Shown piece after piece: positions 42,485 through 50,391 of a DNA stretch of 64,000 nt. The notes beneath the pieces are model-generated. The model was not told the origin of the DNA, did not search any database, and worked only from the letters and a program-made list of their open reading frames with translations. Location of the stretch: NCBI GenBank assembly GCA_904399395.1, contig CAJFPJ010000068.1, positions 1-64,000 of the forward strand, written 5' to 3'. Every line of letters starts with the position of its first letter. Positions within the stretch are counted from its first letter, which is position 1. Position numbers and translations under genes: made by a program. Source of the stretch: an uncultured Clostridia bacterium. Lineage in GTDB: Bacteria > Bacillota > Clostridia > Oscillospirales > Acutalibacteraceae.

Positions 42485-43012
42485 TCAGGTAGTAACGGTG
42501 TGTGAAGCACGCTTTTGAGCCTCTGCTCTGGAAAGATCCCGCAGAAGTTTCTTGCGCACAGTCAACAAGCGAAAGCGGTTGTATCTCTGGATAGCTGCAA
42601 AGGGCAGGTTCCCCAGAAGGATCAAAAAGCTGCAGAAAAGGCCCCAGGCCAGAGGATTCATAATCAGCACAAAGACAATACAGAAGGTATCGGTCGTATG
42701 ATTCCATTCACCCCGGCAGGTCTCCATAATGAACTGGTCCAGATATTCGATAGAAACATCTGTAATATGGGATTTGGAAAAACCGTCTTTGCCCACATGC
42801 TGGGGAACCTTATCCTTCCATACGTTAATTTTCAGCTTGTCGCGGTACCAGCGGCCTCCACGCTCCCATTCCCTGGGGCGAAACCGGCTTTTGTTGCAGT
42901 CGAAGTAAGAGGGAGGCAGCTTGATGCAGGCAATAAACACCGAAACATGCCACACCCCGATTACAAGGATATTCAGGAATAAAATCTGAAGGGCGGAAAA
43001 ACCTTTCAGCAT
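42485..43012 (-). CDS. CrtO-type acyltransferase family membrane protein
   Basis: A 175-residue membrane protein matching the glycosyl-diaponeurosporenoate acyltransferase (CrtO) family. The family marks are a first hydrophobic helix, then FRPREWERGGRWYRDKLKINVWKDKVP, then FIMETCRGEWNH and a final NLPFAAIQRYNRFRLL. In staphylococci the enzyme acylates the glucose of the carotenoid staphyloxanthin. No carotenoid genes are present here, so the acyl acceptor must be different. ATG 43012 is preferred (AAGGTGAG five bases upstream) to GTG 43021. The surface-protein gene follows after 16 bases, which suggests a shared role at the cell envelope. Confidence 0.75.
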   Translation of the reverse strand: MLKGFSALQILFLNILVIGVWHVSVFIACIKLPPSYFDCNKSRFRPREWERGGRWYRDKLKINVWKDKVPQHVGKDGFSKSHITDVSIEYLDQFIMETCRGEWNHTTDTFCIVFVLIMNPLAWGLFCSFLILLGNLPFAAIQRYNRFRLLTVRKKLLRDLSRAEAQKRASHTVTT

Positions 43013-43278
43013 CCAACTCACCTTTCCCTTTCTTTACAAAATGTGGTTTATCTATTTGAAAACTGAAAAATTGCTGGGAATGGTACCAAAGTGATGAGAC
43101 AAAGAGATTAACCGCAAAGATTTTGTGCGCATACTATTTTTCAGTTCTCAAAATCAGTATTCCTGTTTTCCAGCGGAATAGAAGTCATCTTAATCTGGAG
43201 AAATCCGCCAGACAGGCATTTTCCAGTCTGCTTTCTGGTGCTTTTTGATAAAATATCTGTTTCTAATAAAGAAAACAC

Positions 43279-43306
43279 TGGACATCTTCTCGTTCTGTGG
43301 TACAAT
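43279..43306 (+). promoter_or_regulatory. Promoter for the epimerase-dipeptidase operon
   Basis: TGGACA (43279-43284), 16-base spacer, TACAAT (43301-43306) with an extended TG. The rest of the gap 43013-43450 shows no gene; it must also hold the minus-strand promoter of the CrtO-like gene, which I could not place. Confidence 0.6.
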
Positions 43307-43450
43307 CAAAGCAGGCAAAGAACGAACTTTGCGCTTTTCACACAGAAGAACACCTGCTGCTTTTAAATGGAGAAAACGAAAAAGAAAGAAATAATAAAAT
43401 ATTTAAAAATACAGTATATAAGTATACAACAAAATTGGGAGGAAAGCAAG

Positions 43451-44488
43451 ATGAAAGGGTTAAAAGCTTTGTTTATCGGAGGAACGGGAACTATCAGCAC
43501 CGCCTGCAGTCGACTGGCCCTTGAGCAGGGGTGGGAGCTTACATGCATGAATCGGGGTAACCGGAAAGAGGAACTGCCGGAAAGTGTGGAGTGGCTGCAG
43601 GTGGACTGCAGCGATGCAGAAGCTATGAAAAGGGCGGTAGAAGACCGGTATTTTGATGTCGTTGCTGAGTTTATAGGTTTCACACCTTTAGAAGTGGAGC
43701 GGGACATCGGTATATTCAGCGGAAAATGCAATCAGTATATTTTTATCAGCTCCGCCTCCGTCTATCAGACGCCCCCCGCTCATTTTATGATAACAGAAAG
43801 TACGCCTCGGAAAAATCCGTATTGGCTTTATGCAAGAAATAAAATTGCCTGTGAAGATGTGTTAAATAAAGCGTATAGGGAAACGGGCTTTCCCGTGACT
43901 ATCGTGCGGCCATCCCATACCTACTGCGAAAGGGCTATTCCCATGGCAGTAGAGGGGAAAAGGGGTAGCTGGCAGATTCTGGAGAGAATGCGTCAGGAAA
44001 AGCCCGTAATCGTCCATGGGGACGGGACTTCTCTCTGGACGTTCACTTTCAATACGGATTTTGCAAAGGGATTCTGCGGCCTGATGGGGAATCCCCATGC
44101 ATTGGGCGAAACGGTTCACATCACCAGCGATGAGACTCTGACATGGAACCAAGCCTATGAAATTGTGGGGCAGGCTTTGGGGGTAAAACCCCATCTGGTG
44201 CATATCCCTACGGATTATATCTCGGCTTGGGATAGTGAGCTTATGGGCGGACTTATGGGTGACAAGGCCCATTCTGTAGTATTTGACAACAGCAAGATCA
44301 AACGGCTGGTTCCTGGATTCTGCGCCGATGTGCGGTATGATCAGGGTGTGCGCCGTTGCCTTGCGTATATGGAAGAGCATCCCGAATGCCGCAGAGAGGA
44401 TCCTGAATACGACGAATGGTGCGATAAACTGATAGCGGCGTATTTCTCGGGCCTTTCCGCCAGAAACGTGGGGAGCCCGAAAGAATGA
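43451..44488 (+). CDS. NAD-dependent epimerase/dehydratase family (extended SDR)
   Basis: A 345-residue extended short-chain dehydrogenase/reductase. The nucleotide-binding loop is GGTGTIS (10-16), the catalytic Tyr-Lys pair is in YARNK (about 130-134) with Ser near SSASVYQ (about 107), and a VRPSHTY segment follows. Sequence around GTISTACSRLALEQGWELTCMNRG resembles the isoflavone-reductase-like or mRNA-binding-type epimerases. The start ATG 43451 has GGGAGGA upstream; longer frames start in the AT-rich leader. Its stop overlaps the dipeptidase start (ATGA). Substrate unknown. Confidence 0.85.
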   Translation: MKGLKALFIGGTGTISTACSRLALEQGWELTCMNRGNRKEELPESVEWLQVDCSDAEAMKRAVEDRYFDVVAEFIGFTPLEVERDIGIFSGKCNQYIFISSASVYQTPPAHFMITESTPRKNPYWLYARNKIACEDVLNKAYRETGFPVTIVRPSHTYCERAIPMAVEGKRGSWQILERMRQEKPVIVHGDGTSLWTFTFNTDFAKGFCGLMGNPHALGETVHITSDETLTWNQAYEIVGQALGVKPHLVHIPTDYISAWDSELMGGLMGDKAHSVVFDNSKIKRLVPGFCADVRYDQGVRRCLAYMEEHPECRREDPEYDEWCDKLIAAYFSGLSARNVGSPKE

Positions 44489-45219
44489 GTCCGCAGGAAT
44501 GGTCGGTTAAACCCATACCCGTTTCCCCAGAAGGGGGAAATATTCCATTTTCTCAGGAGTGCGGGGATCCTCTGGTGGATATTACGCAGATATCCCCCAG
44601 AATTGTATATGCGGCTTCCTATTGTCGGCAGAACCTGAACGGAGCGCTTTCCCGCTGTTATGTGCGAAAAAAGGTGGCAGATTTGCTTCTTCAAGCTCTC
44701 ACTCTGTTGCCGAAAGAATACAGCTTTCAGATTTTTGATACTTTGCGCCCTGTCTCAGTGCAGCAGGCGTTGTATGACGCTTATATGGCGGAACTGATGC
44801 GACTGCATCCGGATTGGAATCGTGAGAAACTAAACGAGGAAATCGATCAGTTTGTGGCTCTTCCGAGAATAGATTACCGTCGCCCGGCTCCCCATACTAC
44901 CGGTGGGGCAGTGGATCTGACCCTTTGCCGGGGAGGAACCCCGCTTCCTATGGGGACAGATTTTGATGATTTTTCTCCCCGTGCCGGGACAAGATACCTG
45001 GAAGAGCATCAGGAACTCCCCGGGGATGAAGAAGCGGCTCAAAATCGCAGGATCCTGTATCACTGCATGCTTGCTGTTGGATTTGTTAATTACAGCGGGG
45101 AGTGGTGGCATTTTTCCTATGGAGACCGGGCATGGGCCGGGAAAACGGGGAATATACCCATTTACAGCTATGTGGAACCACCAGTCTACTCTTCGAGAAA
45201 AAAGCTGTCCAAGGAATAA
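44485..45219 (+). CDS. VanX/DdpX-like D-alanyl-D-alanine dipeptidase
   Basis: A 244-residue zinc dipeptidase of family M15D, which hydrolyses D-Ala-D-Ala. The active site is complete: R88 (TLRP), zinc ligands H137 and D144 (PHTTGGAVDL), catalytic E206 and ligand H209 (EWWHF). In the motif the usual Ser before the His-x-x-Gly is replaced by Pro. The gene overlaps the epimerase gene by four bases. There is no vanRSHA set, so a resistance role is unlikely; recycling of cell-wall dipeptides or control of precursor pools is more probable. Together with DppA and the S66 enzyme it is the third D-peptide hydrolase in the window. Confidence 0.88.
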   Translation: MSPQEWSVKPIPVSPEGGNIPFSQECGDPLVDITQISPRIVYAASYCRQNLNGALSRCYVRKKVADLLLQALTLLPKEYSFQIFDTLRPVSVQQALYDAYMAELMRLHPDWNREKLNEEIDQFVALPRIDYRRPAPHTTGGAVDLTLCRGGTPLPMGTDFDDFSPRAGTRYLEEHQELPGDEEAAQNRRILYHCMLAVGFVNYSGEWWHFSYGDRAWAGKTGNIPIYSYVEPPVYSSRKKLSKE

Positions 45220-45334
45220 CGCGGCCTTTCTGAAAAGTCTGCGATATTTTTGTTGGAGCCCCATGAAGTCTTTTGGGGATTCAGTAAAGTTTGCTGGTAT
45301 CTCAGGATTTGTAAAATATAGATCATGTATCTAA

Positions 45335-45375
45335 AAAATCCCCGATCTTTCGTTTAAGAAAGATCGGGGATTTCA
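45335..45375. terminator. Strong bidirectional terminator
   Basis: AAATCCCCGATCTTTC and GAAAGATCGGGGATTT (16-bp perfect stem, six-base loop) with A/T tracts on both sides, between the convergent dipeptidase and URO-D-type genes. Confidence 0.9.
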
Positions 45376-45386
45376 TTAGAGTAGCC

Positions 45387-46361
45387 TCAAATTTCTCTGG
45401 CAGCTTCAATGACCCAACGAATACGCTCATGATCCAGATAGGCGCCGATAGTGCAGTCACCGCCCAGAATCAGGCCACGCTTTCCAAAGCGGAGGATGGT
45501 ATCCTTTGTGAATTTCTGGATTTCCTCTTTGGTTCCGTGATATAAAAGCCCTTTGTAATCGGTGCATTCCTCATTGAGATGCAGTGTTTCAAACCCACCC
45601 AGAACGGCTCTGTCCCCAAAGAAGAAGCGGCCGTCCTCCAGAGGAAGCTCTTCCACAAATACAGCCCAGTTTACACACTTGGAGGGATAGTCCTTCCACA
45701 GGGATAGGTTATTTTTAGCGCCCACCCACCCGCAGCAGTGGAGAATATTGTTTTCGGAGAAGCGGTTGGCGTGCTCCAAAACATACATATCGCTGGGAGC
45801 GATCATAGCCTTATACTCCTCTGTAGAGAAGCGGCCGATCTCTCCGCCCTGCACACAGTAATAAATGCCGTCACATCCACCTTCTGTGAGCACCAGTTCG
45901 CTCAGAAGAGCCTGATCTTGGGCGATGACATCCAAAGCGTGCATTACAGCATGTTTATCTTCCCTGAGGTGCTGCATGATGACTTCATCCGGGAAGGCAA
46001 AGCGCATGCAGGTAAATGGGGCGAATACATTATAAAACAGGCAGCATTCTTTGCCGGCTTCTTCCACCATGCGTTTTACACGCCAGACCTGATCTTTGAT
46101 AAAAGGATCCTCTCGGGTAAGAGGCTTTAAATTGTTCCAATCAGAAGCCTTTTTAATTTCGATGGAAAGAGGCAGATAAAAATATCCGTCGCTCATGATT
46201 TTGATGAAATCCATATCTACATCTTTGTAATAGGCCATCTGGGCTTTGATAAAGTTCTCACCTACGGTTTCTTCCCCTGCGAAATGAAACCAGAAGCCCA
46301 CCGGCACATGATCTACCGGCTTTTTGTTTAGGGCATTCAAAACCCTTGTTCTCTTATCCAT
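45387..46361 (-). CDS. Uroporphyrinogen decarboxylase family protein
   Basis: A 324-residue barrel protein of the URO-D superfamily, which includes the heme enzyme HemE and also methyltransferases such as MtaA and MtbA. Features are RVLNALNKKPVDHVPVGFWFHF at the start, a VFAPFTCM segment near 112, an HCCGW motif (about 213-217) and GGDCTIG (about 299-305) near the end. The cysteine and histidine pairs favour a corrinoid or zinc-dependent methyltransferase-like protein over HemE. No other heme or corrinoid genes are near. GGGAGGA precedes ATG 46361. Reaction unknown. Confidence 0.82.
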   Translation of the reverse strand: MDKRTRVLNALNKKPVDHVPVGFWFHFAGEETVGENFIKAQMAYYKDVDMDFIKIMSDGYFYLPLSIEIKKASDWNNLKPLTREDPFIKDQVWRVKRMVEEAGKECCLFYNVFAPFTCMRFAFPDEVIMQHLREDKHAVMHALDVIAQDQALLSELVLTEGGCDGIYYCVQGGEIGRFSTEEYKAMIAPSDMYVLEHANRFSENNILHCCGWVGAKNNLSLWKDYPSKCVNWAVFVEELPLEDGRFFFGDRAVLGGFETLHLNEECTDYKGLLYHGTKEEIQKFTKDTILRFGKRGLILGGDCTIGAYLDHERIRWVIEAAREI

Positions 46362-46506
46362 ATGATTTTCCTCCCAAATTCGAAATCTTGTATGAGCGAA
46401 AAAACTTTTTTCACTAGGAAAAGATTAGCTTTTTCTGGATTCCAGTTTAGTACAGAAAAGACAAAAGGTCAATAGTAGGGTAAAGTGTAGTAAGAGAAAT
46501 GAGGTG

Positions 46507-46535
46507 TTGACAAAGCCAGCAGGAAGTGACATACT
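46507..46535 (+). promoter_or_regulatory. Promoter for the KtrA-like gene
   Basis: TTGACA (46507-46512), 17-base spacer, CATACT (46530-46535). The leader is about 85 bases, too short for a c-di-AMP riboswitch. Confidence 0.6.
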
Positions 46536-46626
46536 CTTTACCGTAACGCCGGGGAACGTGAAGACTGCCGGCAGAATGAATAACTCGACTTATGGGAGAA
46601 AGAACCAGAGGCAAAGGAGCAGAACT

Positions 46627-47271
46627 ATGAAAACAATTTTGATAGTAGGACTGGGGCGCTTTGGGCGGCATATGGCCAAAACTCTGACAGAACTGGATAA
46701 TGAGGTAATGGCTGTGGATATCGTGGAAGACAGGGTGAATGACGCGTTGCCTTATGTTACCAACGCCCAAATCGGGGACGCTACAAAGTCCTATTTTCTG
46801 GAATCCCTGGGCGTAGGAAATTTCGATATCTGTGTGGTGGCTATTGGAGATAATTTTCAAAGCTCGCTGGAGGCTACTTGCCTTCTGAAGGAGCTTGGTG
46901 CGAAATATGTTATAGCCAGAGCCAGTCGGGATGTTCACGCTAAATTCCTTTTGCGCAATGGAGCAGATAAAGTAATTTATCCGGAGCGAGAAACGGCGGA
47001 ACATTTGGCCGTTAAATGCAGCGCCAGCAATATTTTCGAATATATTGAGCTTATGCCGGATTATTCCATTTTTGAGATCTCTGTACCCGAGGCATGGGTT
47101 GGAAAAAGCATTGTGCAGAAGGCAGTGCGCACGAAATTTCACATCAGTATTCTGGCTACCAAAGAGAACAATGTGATTAGTCCTCTTCCTTCGGCTGATT
47201 ATGTCTTTAAGGGAACAGAGACTATCGTTATTATGGGACATAATGATGATATAAAGAAACTGCTACGATAA
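46627..47271 (+). CDS. KtrA/TrkA-type RCK potassium channel regulator
   Basis: A 214-residue single RCK unit: Rossmann domain (ILIVGLGRFGRHMAK, 4-18, with acidic D35 at the end of strand 2) and a C-terminal RCK_C domain (about 135-214). This is the size of KtrA, the octameric gate of KtrB channels; RCK_C domains of this class bind c-di-AMP in Firmicutes. No KtrB-like membrane partner lies next to it. It may work with the TrkH encoded at 12.6-14.1 kb or with a channel elsewhere. AAAGGAG precedes ATG 46627; a longer frame to 46504 would include the promoter. Confidence 0.9.
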   Translation: MKTILIVGLGRFGRHMAKTLTELDNEVMAVDIVEDRVNDALPYVTNAQIGDATKSYFLESLGVGNFDICVVAIGDNFQSSLEATCLLKELGAKYVIARASRDVHAKFLLRNGADKVIYPERETAEHLAVKCSASNIFEYIELMPDYSIFEISVPEAWVGKSIVQKAVRTKFHISILATKENNVISPLPSADYVFKGTETIVIMGHNDDIKKLLR

Positions 47272-47439
47272 AAATACTTATTGTATAATTTGTTGTTTTA
47301 CTCGTTTTTGTATAACTTTCGTTTGTGTGCTATTTGTGGAGACTTTCGAAGGGTTCCTTCACCCTTCCAGATCAGAGAGGATGTGCTTCTGCACAACCAA
47401 ATAATGTTGGATTGGGAACAGTGTAACTGAACAAATAAA

Positions 47440-47480
47440 AGAGGCCGGTGCGAACAAAGCGCCGGCCTCTGTTTTGTTTT
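47440..47480 (+). terminator. Strong intrinsic terminator after the KtrA-like gene
   Basis: AGAGGCCGG-t-GC pairs with GC-g-CCGGCCTCT (47440-47470), then GTTTTGTTTT. The 160 bases between the gene and the hairpin show no feature. Confidence 0.85.
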
Positions 47481-47550
47481 AACCGAAACCTTCTCATAAG
47501 ACCCGCCCCTTGTGCATTCTGAAATGTATGGGGCGAAGGAAGCTGCCTCC

Positions 47551-47733
47551 TTATTCGTGGACGCGCGCTTTTATGAACTCGGGGAAGAAGGAATCCGGAT
47601 TTTGTTTAAACTGCTCTACAACGTCCAGGATAGGCTCTGGCTCTTTCTCTTTTGCAGCCTGGCCGTTTCTGGGCATCCGCATCCAGAGGGGAAGGGGATT
47701 TTCCTCCGGATTCATGCAGTGGTATACTTTCAT
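47551..47733 (-). CDS. Small hypothetical protein, 60 residues
   Basis: ATG 47733 is preceded by GGGAGGTGA six bases upstream, a near-perfect ribosome site, which makes this frame very likely real. The 60-residue product is soluble, with Pro/Met-rich middle (PLPLWMRMP) and an amphipathic acidic C-terminal helix (ILDVVEQFKQNPDSFFPEFIKA). No family recognised. It lies 77 bases downstream of the GDPD gene on the same strand and may be its second cistron. A longer frame to 47931 overlaps the GDPD gene and lacks a site. Confidence 0.7.
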   Translation of the reverse strand: MKVYHCMNPEENPLPLWMRMPRNGQAAKEKEPEPILDVVEQFKQNPDSFFPEFIKARVHE

Positions 47734-47810
47734 CTCTGTCACCTCCCCTATCAGAGTATTCAGACAGGAGCGGTTTGTTCCACTGTGGATAAGCTCTATA
47801 ATGTGAATTT

Positions 47811-48593
47811 TTAGCGAGGAGAGTGTATATAGGTGCTGTCTGCATTTTTCACAGAAGAACTGTGAAGAAGAGTTGTGCAGAGGTTGGGATAATTTGTAAT
47901 GATGCCGCTTATCTTTTTGCGTATCAGCCACAGCATATGGTTAGGTTCATTAACTGTCCACGCATTTATGCCGATTCCCCTTTCGTGGCAATCATCAATC
48001 TCAGCCTCAGAAATGCGGCTGTATTCCGGGTGGATATAAGCGGCACCGCAAGAAAGGGCGTAGGCGCCGCAGTTTTGAATGGGATCTGTGCAGAGAAAGC
48101 CTCCGGGAATTTCCGGGGCGAGTTTTCGGCAGAGTAACACAGAGGCATTGTTGAAGGAGGAAAAGAGAATCCGATCCTCCAGATGATATTCTCTGATCAG
48201 GGCTATTGTTTTCTCCTCCAGCCCCTCATAGTAGTATTCACTGTTCTTCAGTTCGATATTGGTGAAGATTGAAAAGCTGCGGATATAGTCAAAATATTCC
48301 CGCAGGGTGGGGATATGCTGTACGCCGAACAGGCCCGTAAACCGGCCGCTGGCGTCAAGGCGGCGCAGCTCAGATAGGGTGTAATCCTTTACGGCGCCGC
48401 GCCCATCGGTGGTGCGGTCCACTGTCTCATCGTGGATCACCACGATTTCTCCATCTTTGGTTAGATGCACATCCAGTTCGATGCCGTCACATCCGGCTTC
48501 TACAGCCTTTTGAAAGGCCAGCATGGTGTTTTCAGGGTATTCGCCGCTGAAACCCCTATGAGCGATGCAGTTTGTCCCTTTTCCCGTTTGCAT
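47811..48593 (-). CDS. Glycerophosphodiester phosphodiesterase
   Basis: A 260-residue cytoplasmic enzyme of the GDPD family that hydrolyses glycerophosphodiesters to glycerol-3-phosphate and an alcohol. Catalytic and metal residues are visible: H12 and R13 (AHRGFSGEYPENT), E39 and D41 (GIELDVHLTKDG), H54 (VVIHDE). The length is that of the single-domain GlpQ2/YhdW type. No signal peptide. ATG 48593 follows AAAGGAT; a longer frame to 48842 adds an unlikely 83 residues. It is followed by the 60-residue ORF. Confidence 0.92.
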   Translation of the reverse strand: MQTGKGTNCIAHRGFSGEYPENTMLAFQKAVEAGCDGIELDVHLTKDGEIVVIHDETVDRTTDGRGAVKDYTLSELRRLDASGRFTGLFGVQHIPTLREYFDYIRSFSIFTNIELKNSEYYYEGLEEKTIALIREYHLEDRILFSSFNNASVLLCRKLAPEIPGGFLCTDPIQNCGAYALSCGAAYIHPEYSRISEAEIDDCHERGIGINAWTVNEPNHMLWLIRKKISGIITNYPNLCTTLLHSSSVKNADSTYIHSPR

Positions 48594-48626
48594 ACGGATC
48601 CATCCTTTCAACCATATTCTTCTGTG

Positions 48627-48655
48627 AGTACGGTTACCGCTATTGTATCTGTCAA
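48627..48655 (-). promoter_or_regulatory. Possible promoter for GDPD
   Basis: On the minus strand TTGACA (48650-48655), 17-base spacer, CGTACT (48627-48632). The -35 is perfect, the -10 poor, so an activator may be needed. The region 48660-48860 shows nothing else. Confidence 0.4.
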
Positions 48656-48860
48656 TGTATACCTGCAACATGAACAGGTCAACGGAAAAGCGGGGGAAGA
48701 AGCTGAAAACAATGACCTGAGATAATATCCTCTTATTCAGCAGAGCAGATGCATCCATGTGTGTTTTGCTATCCGCACCAAGAGAATGCTTTTCCATCGT
48801 TAAATATTCGTTGATCTGGCAGTGGAGTATATGTGTTGACAAAGAAAGAGATGCGGGTGC

Positions 48861-48897
48861 AAAAAATACCTGTCGTAAATACAGCAGGTATTTTTTC
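48861..48897. terminator. Bidirectional terminator downstream of telA
   Basis: AAAAAATACCTG (48861-48872) and CAGGTATTTTTT (48885-48896), 12-bp perfect arms with A/T tracts as part of the stem. It ends the xpaC-telA transcript on the minus strand. Confidence 0.8.
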
Positions 48898-49000
48898 TCA
48901 CAATTATACTTTTATTGATAGCTGAGCTTTATTTTTCCAAGCTCAAGTGCATTAACGGCATAATGATGCCATCGATCCGTGGCAAGCCCTCTCTATGCGC

Positions 49001-50197
49001 TTACTGCCGCAATTCCAGAAGCTTATTTTTCAGCTCGCCTTCGATACGGCCCAGCTCTTTTTCGGCTTCCATACGTTTCTGATGCCCTTCTGTCTGGATA
49101 CGCATAACCTCGTCTAGAGTGGAAATCAGGGATTCGTTGGTGGCCTTCAGGGTTTCCATATCCACAATACCGCGCTCAGATTCTTTGGCAGTCTCCACAG
49201 TAGCCATTTTCAAAGTCTCTGCGTTTTTGCGCAAAAGCTGGTTGGTCATATCCGTTACAGATCGCTGAGCTTCCACCGCCTGCTGGGAATGGGTTACGCC
49301 AAGGGCCAGCACCATTTGGCTCTTCCAGAGAGGGATGGTATTCACAATAGTGGATTGGATTTTTTCTGACATGAGAGTGTCGTTGTTTTGGACTAAGCGA
49401 ATTTGCGGGGCCATTTGAATAGAGATCATCCTGGTGAGTTCCAGATCGTGGATTTTCTTTTCAAACCGGTTGCAGAGGGCAGAAAGATCGTTTGCCGCCT
49501 GAGCGTCTTCAGGCAGGCCCGTCTCCTGGGCTTTTTTTGCCAGAGCAGGGAGTTCTTCCTCCTGCACCTTCTTCAGCTTTTTCTTACCGGCCAAAATGTA
49601 CATAGTGAGTTCGCGAAAATAGACCTTGTTGGTCTCATACATTTTGTCCAGCATGGCCACATCTTTCATCAGCGTGATCTGATGCTGTTCCAACATGCCT
49701 GTGATTTTGTCGATATTGGCTTCAGCTTTATCGTATTTTGCCCGCATAGCGGTAATTTTGTTGGCGCCCCTTTTGAAGAAGCTGAAGAAACCCTTTTGGT
49801 CTTCCTCCACGTCAAATTCTTTCAGTTCTGTAACCACATTGCCCAGAAGCTCGCCAACCTGGCCCAAATCCTTTGTTCGTACATTGTTCAGCGCCGCTTC
49901 TGAAAAATCGGCGATCTTCTTCTGAGCGCCGGCGCCATACTGCATGATAAGAGCGCTATTGCTGAGCTCAATACGGGAGCTGAAATCCTCAACCTGCTTT
50001 TTTTCCTCCTCTGAAAGCATAGCTTCCGCCTGTGCCTCCACAGATTCCTCCTTGGAGGCGGGAGCCTGCTCCACAGGGGCAGTCAGTTCGGTTTCACCGC
50101 CAAAGGGATCTAAGGTGAGAGAGGGAGCTGCAGGGGCAAAGGGATCTGCAGGAACAGTTTCTTTTACGGCATCGTTTGCTTCAAACAGTTCATTCAT
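49001..50197 (-). CDS. TelA family toxic anion resistance protein
   Basis: A 398-residue helical cytoplasmic protein of the TelA/KlaA family, linked to tellurite and other toxic-anion resistance and to envelope stress, with unknown mechanism. The N-terminal 75 residues are acidic and low-complexity; the rest is a long helical bundle with family segments KKGFFSFFKRG-like (FFSFFKRGANKI), ELTMYILAGKKKL, QMAPQIRLVQNND and NTIPLWKSQMVLALG. Start at ATG 50197 with GAGGTGT upstream. The XpaC gene lies 194 bases upstream on the same strand, the usual Firmicutes pairing. Confidence 0.92.
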   Translation of the reverse strand: MNELFEANDAVKETVPADPFAPAAPSLTLDPFGGETELTAPVEQAPASKEESVEAQAEAMLSEEEKKQVEDFSSRIELSNSALIMQYGAGAQKKIADFSEAALNNVRTKDLGQVGELLGNVVTELKEFDVEEDQKGFFSFFKRGANKITAMRAKYDKAEANIDKITGMLEQHQITLMKDVAMLDKMYETNKVYFRELTMYILAGKKKLKKVQEEELPALAKKAQETGLPEDAQAANDLSALCNRFEKKIHDLELTRMISIQMAPQIRLVQNNDTLMSEKIQSTIVNTIPLWKSQMVLALGVTHSQQAVEAQRSVTDMTNQLLRKNAETLKMATVETAKESERGIVDMETLKATNESLISTLDEVMRIQTEGHQKRMEAEKELGRIEGELKNKLLELRQ

Positions 50198-50391
50198 TGG
50201 GAAACACCTCAATTCAATTTCTCTTGGATCTTCCGTTTTTTTCGATTGACACACAATGTATAGCCACGATATGTTGTGCCTTGGGTTCCATTAATGAGGG
50301 TAGAATCTTATTGAGTAGAATCCTTTTTTCAGATAAGTAAGACGACAACCAAATAGTACAAAAGAAAACTCTCGGAAACTACTCTCTATTT

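Noticed and set aside
44485..45219. Vancomycin resistance cluster
   Set aside because: Only a VanX-like dipeptidase is present; no VanA-type ligase, VanH, VanR or VanS genes are visible.
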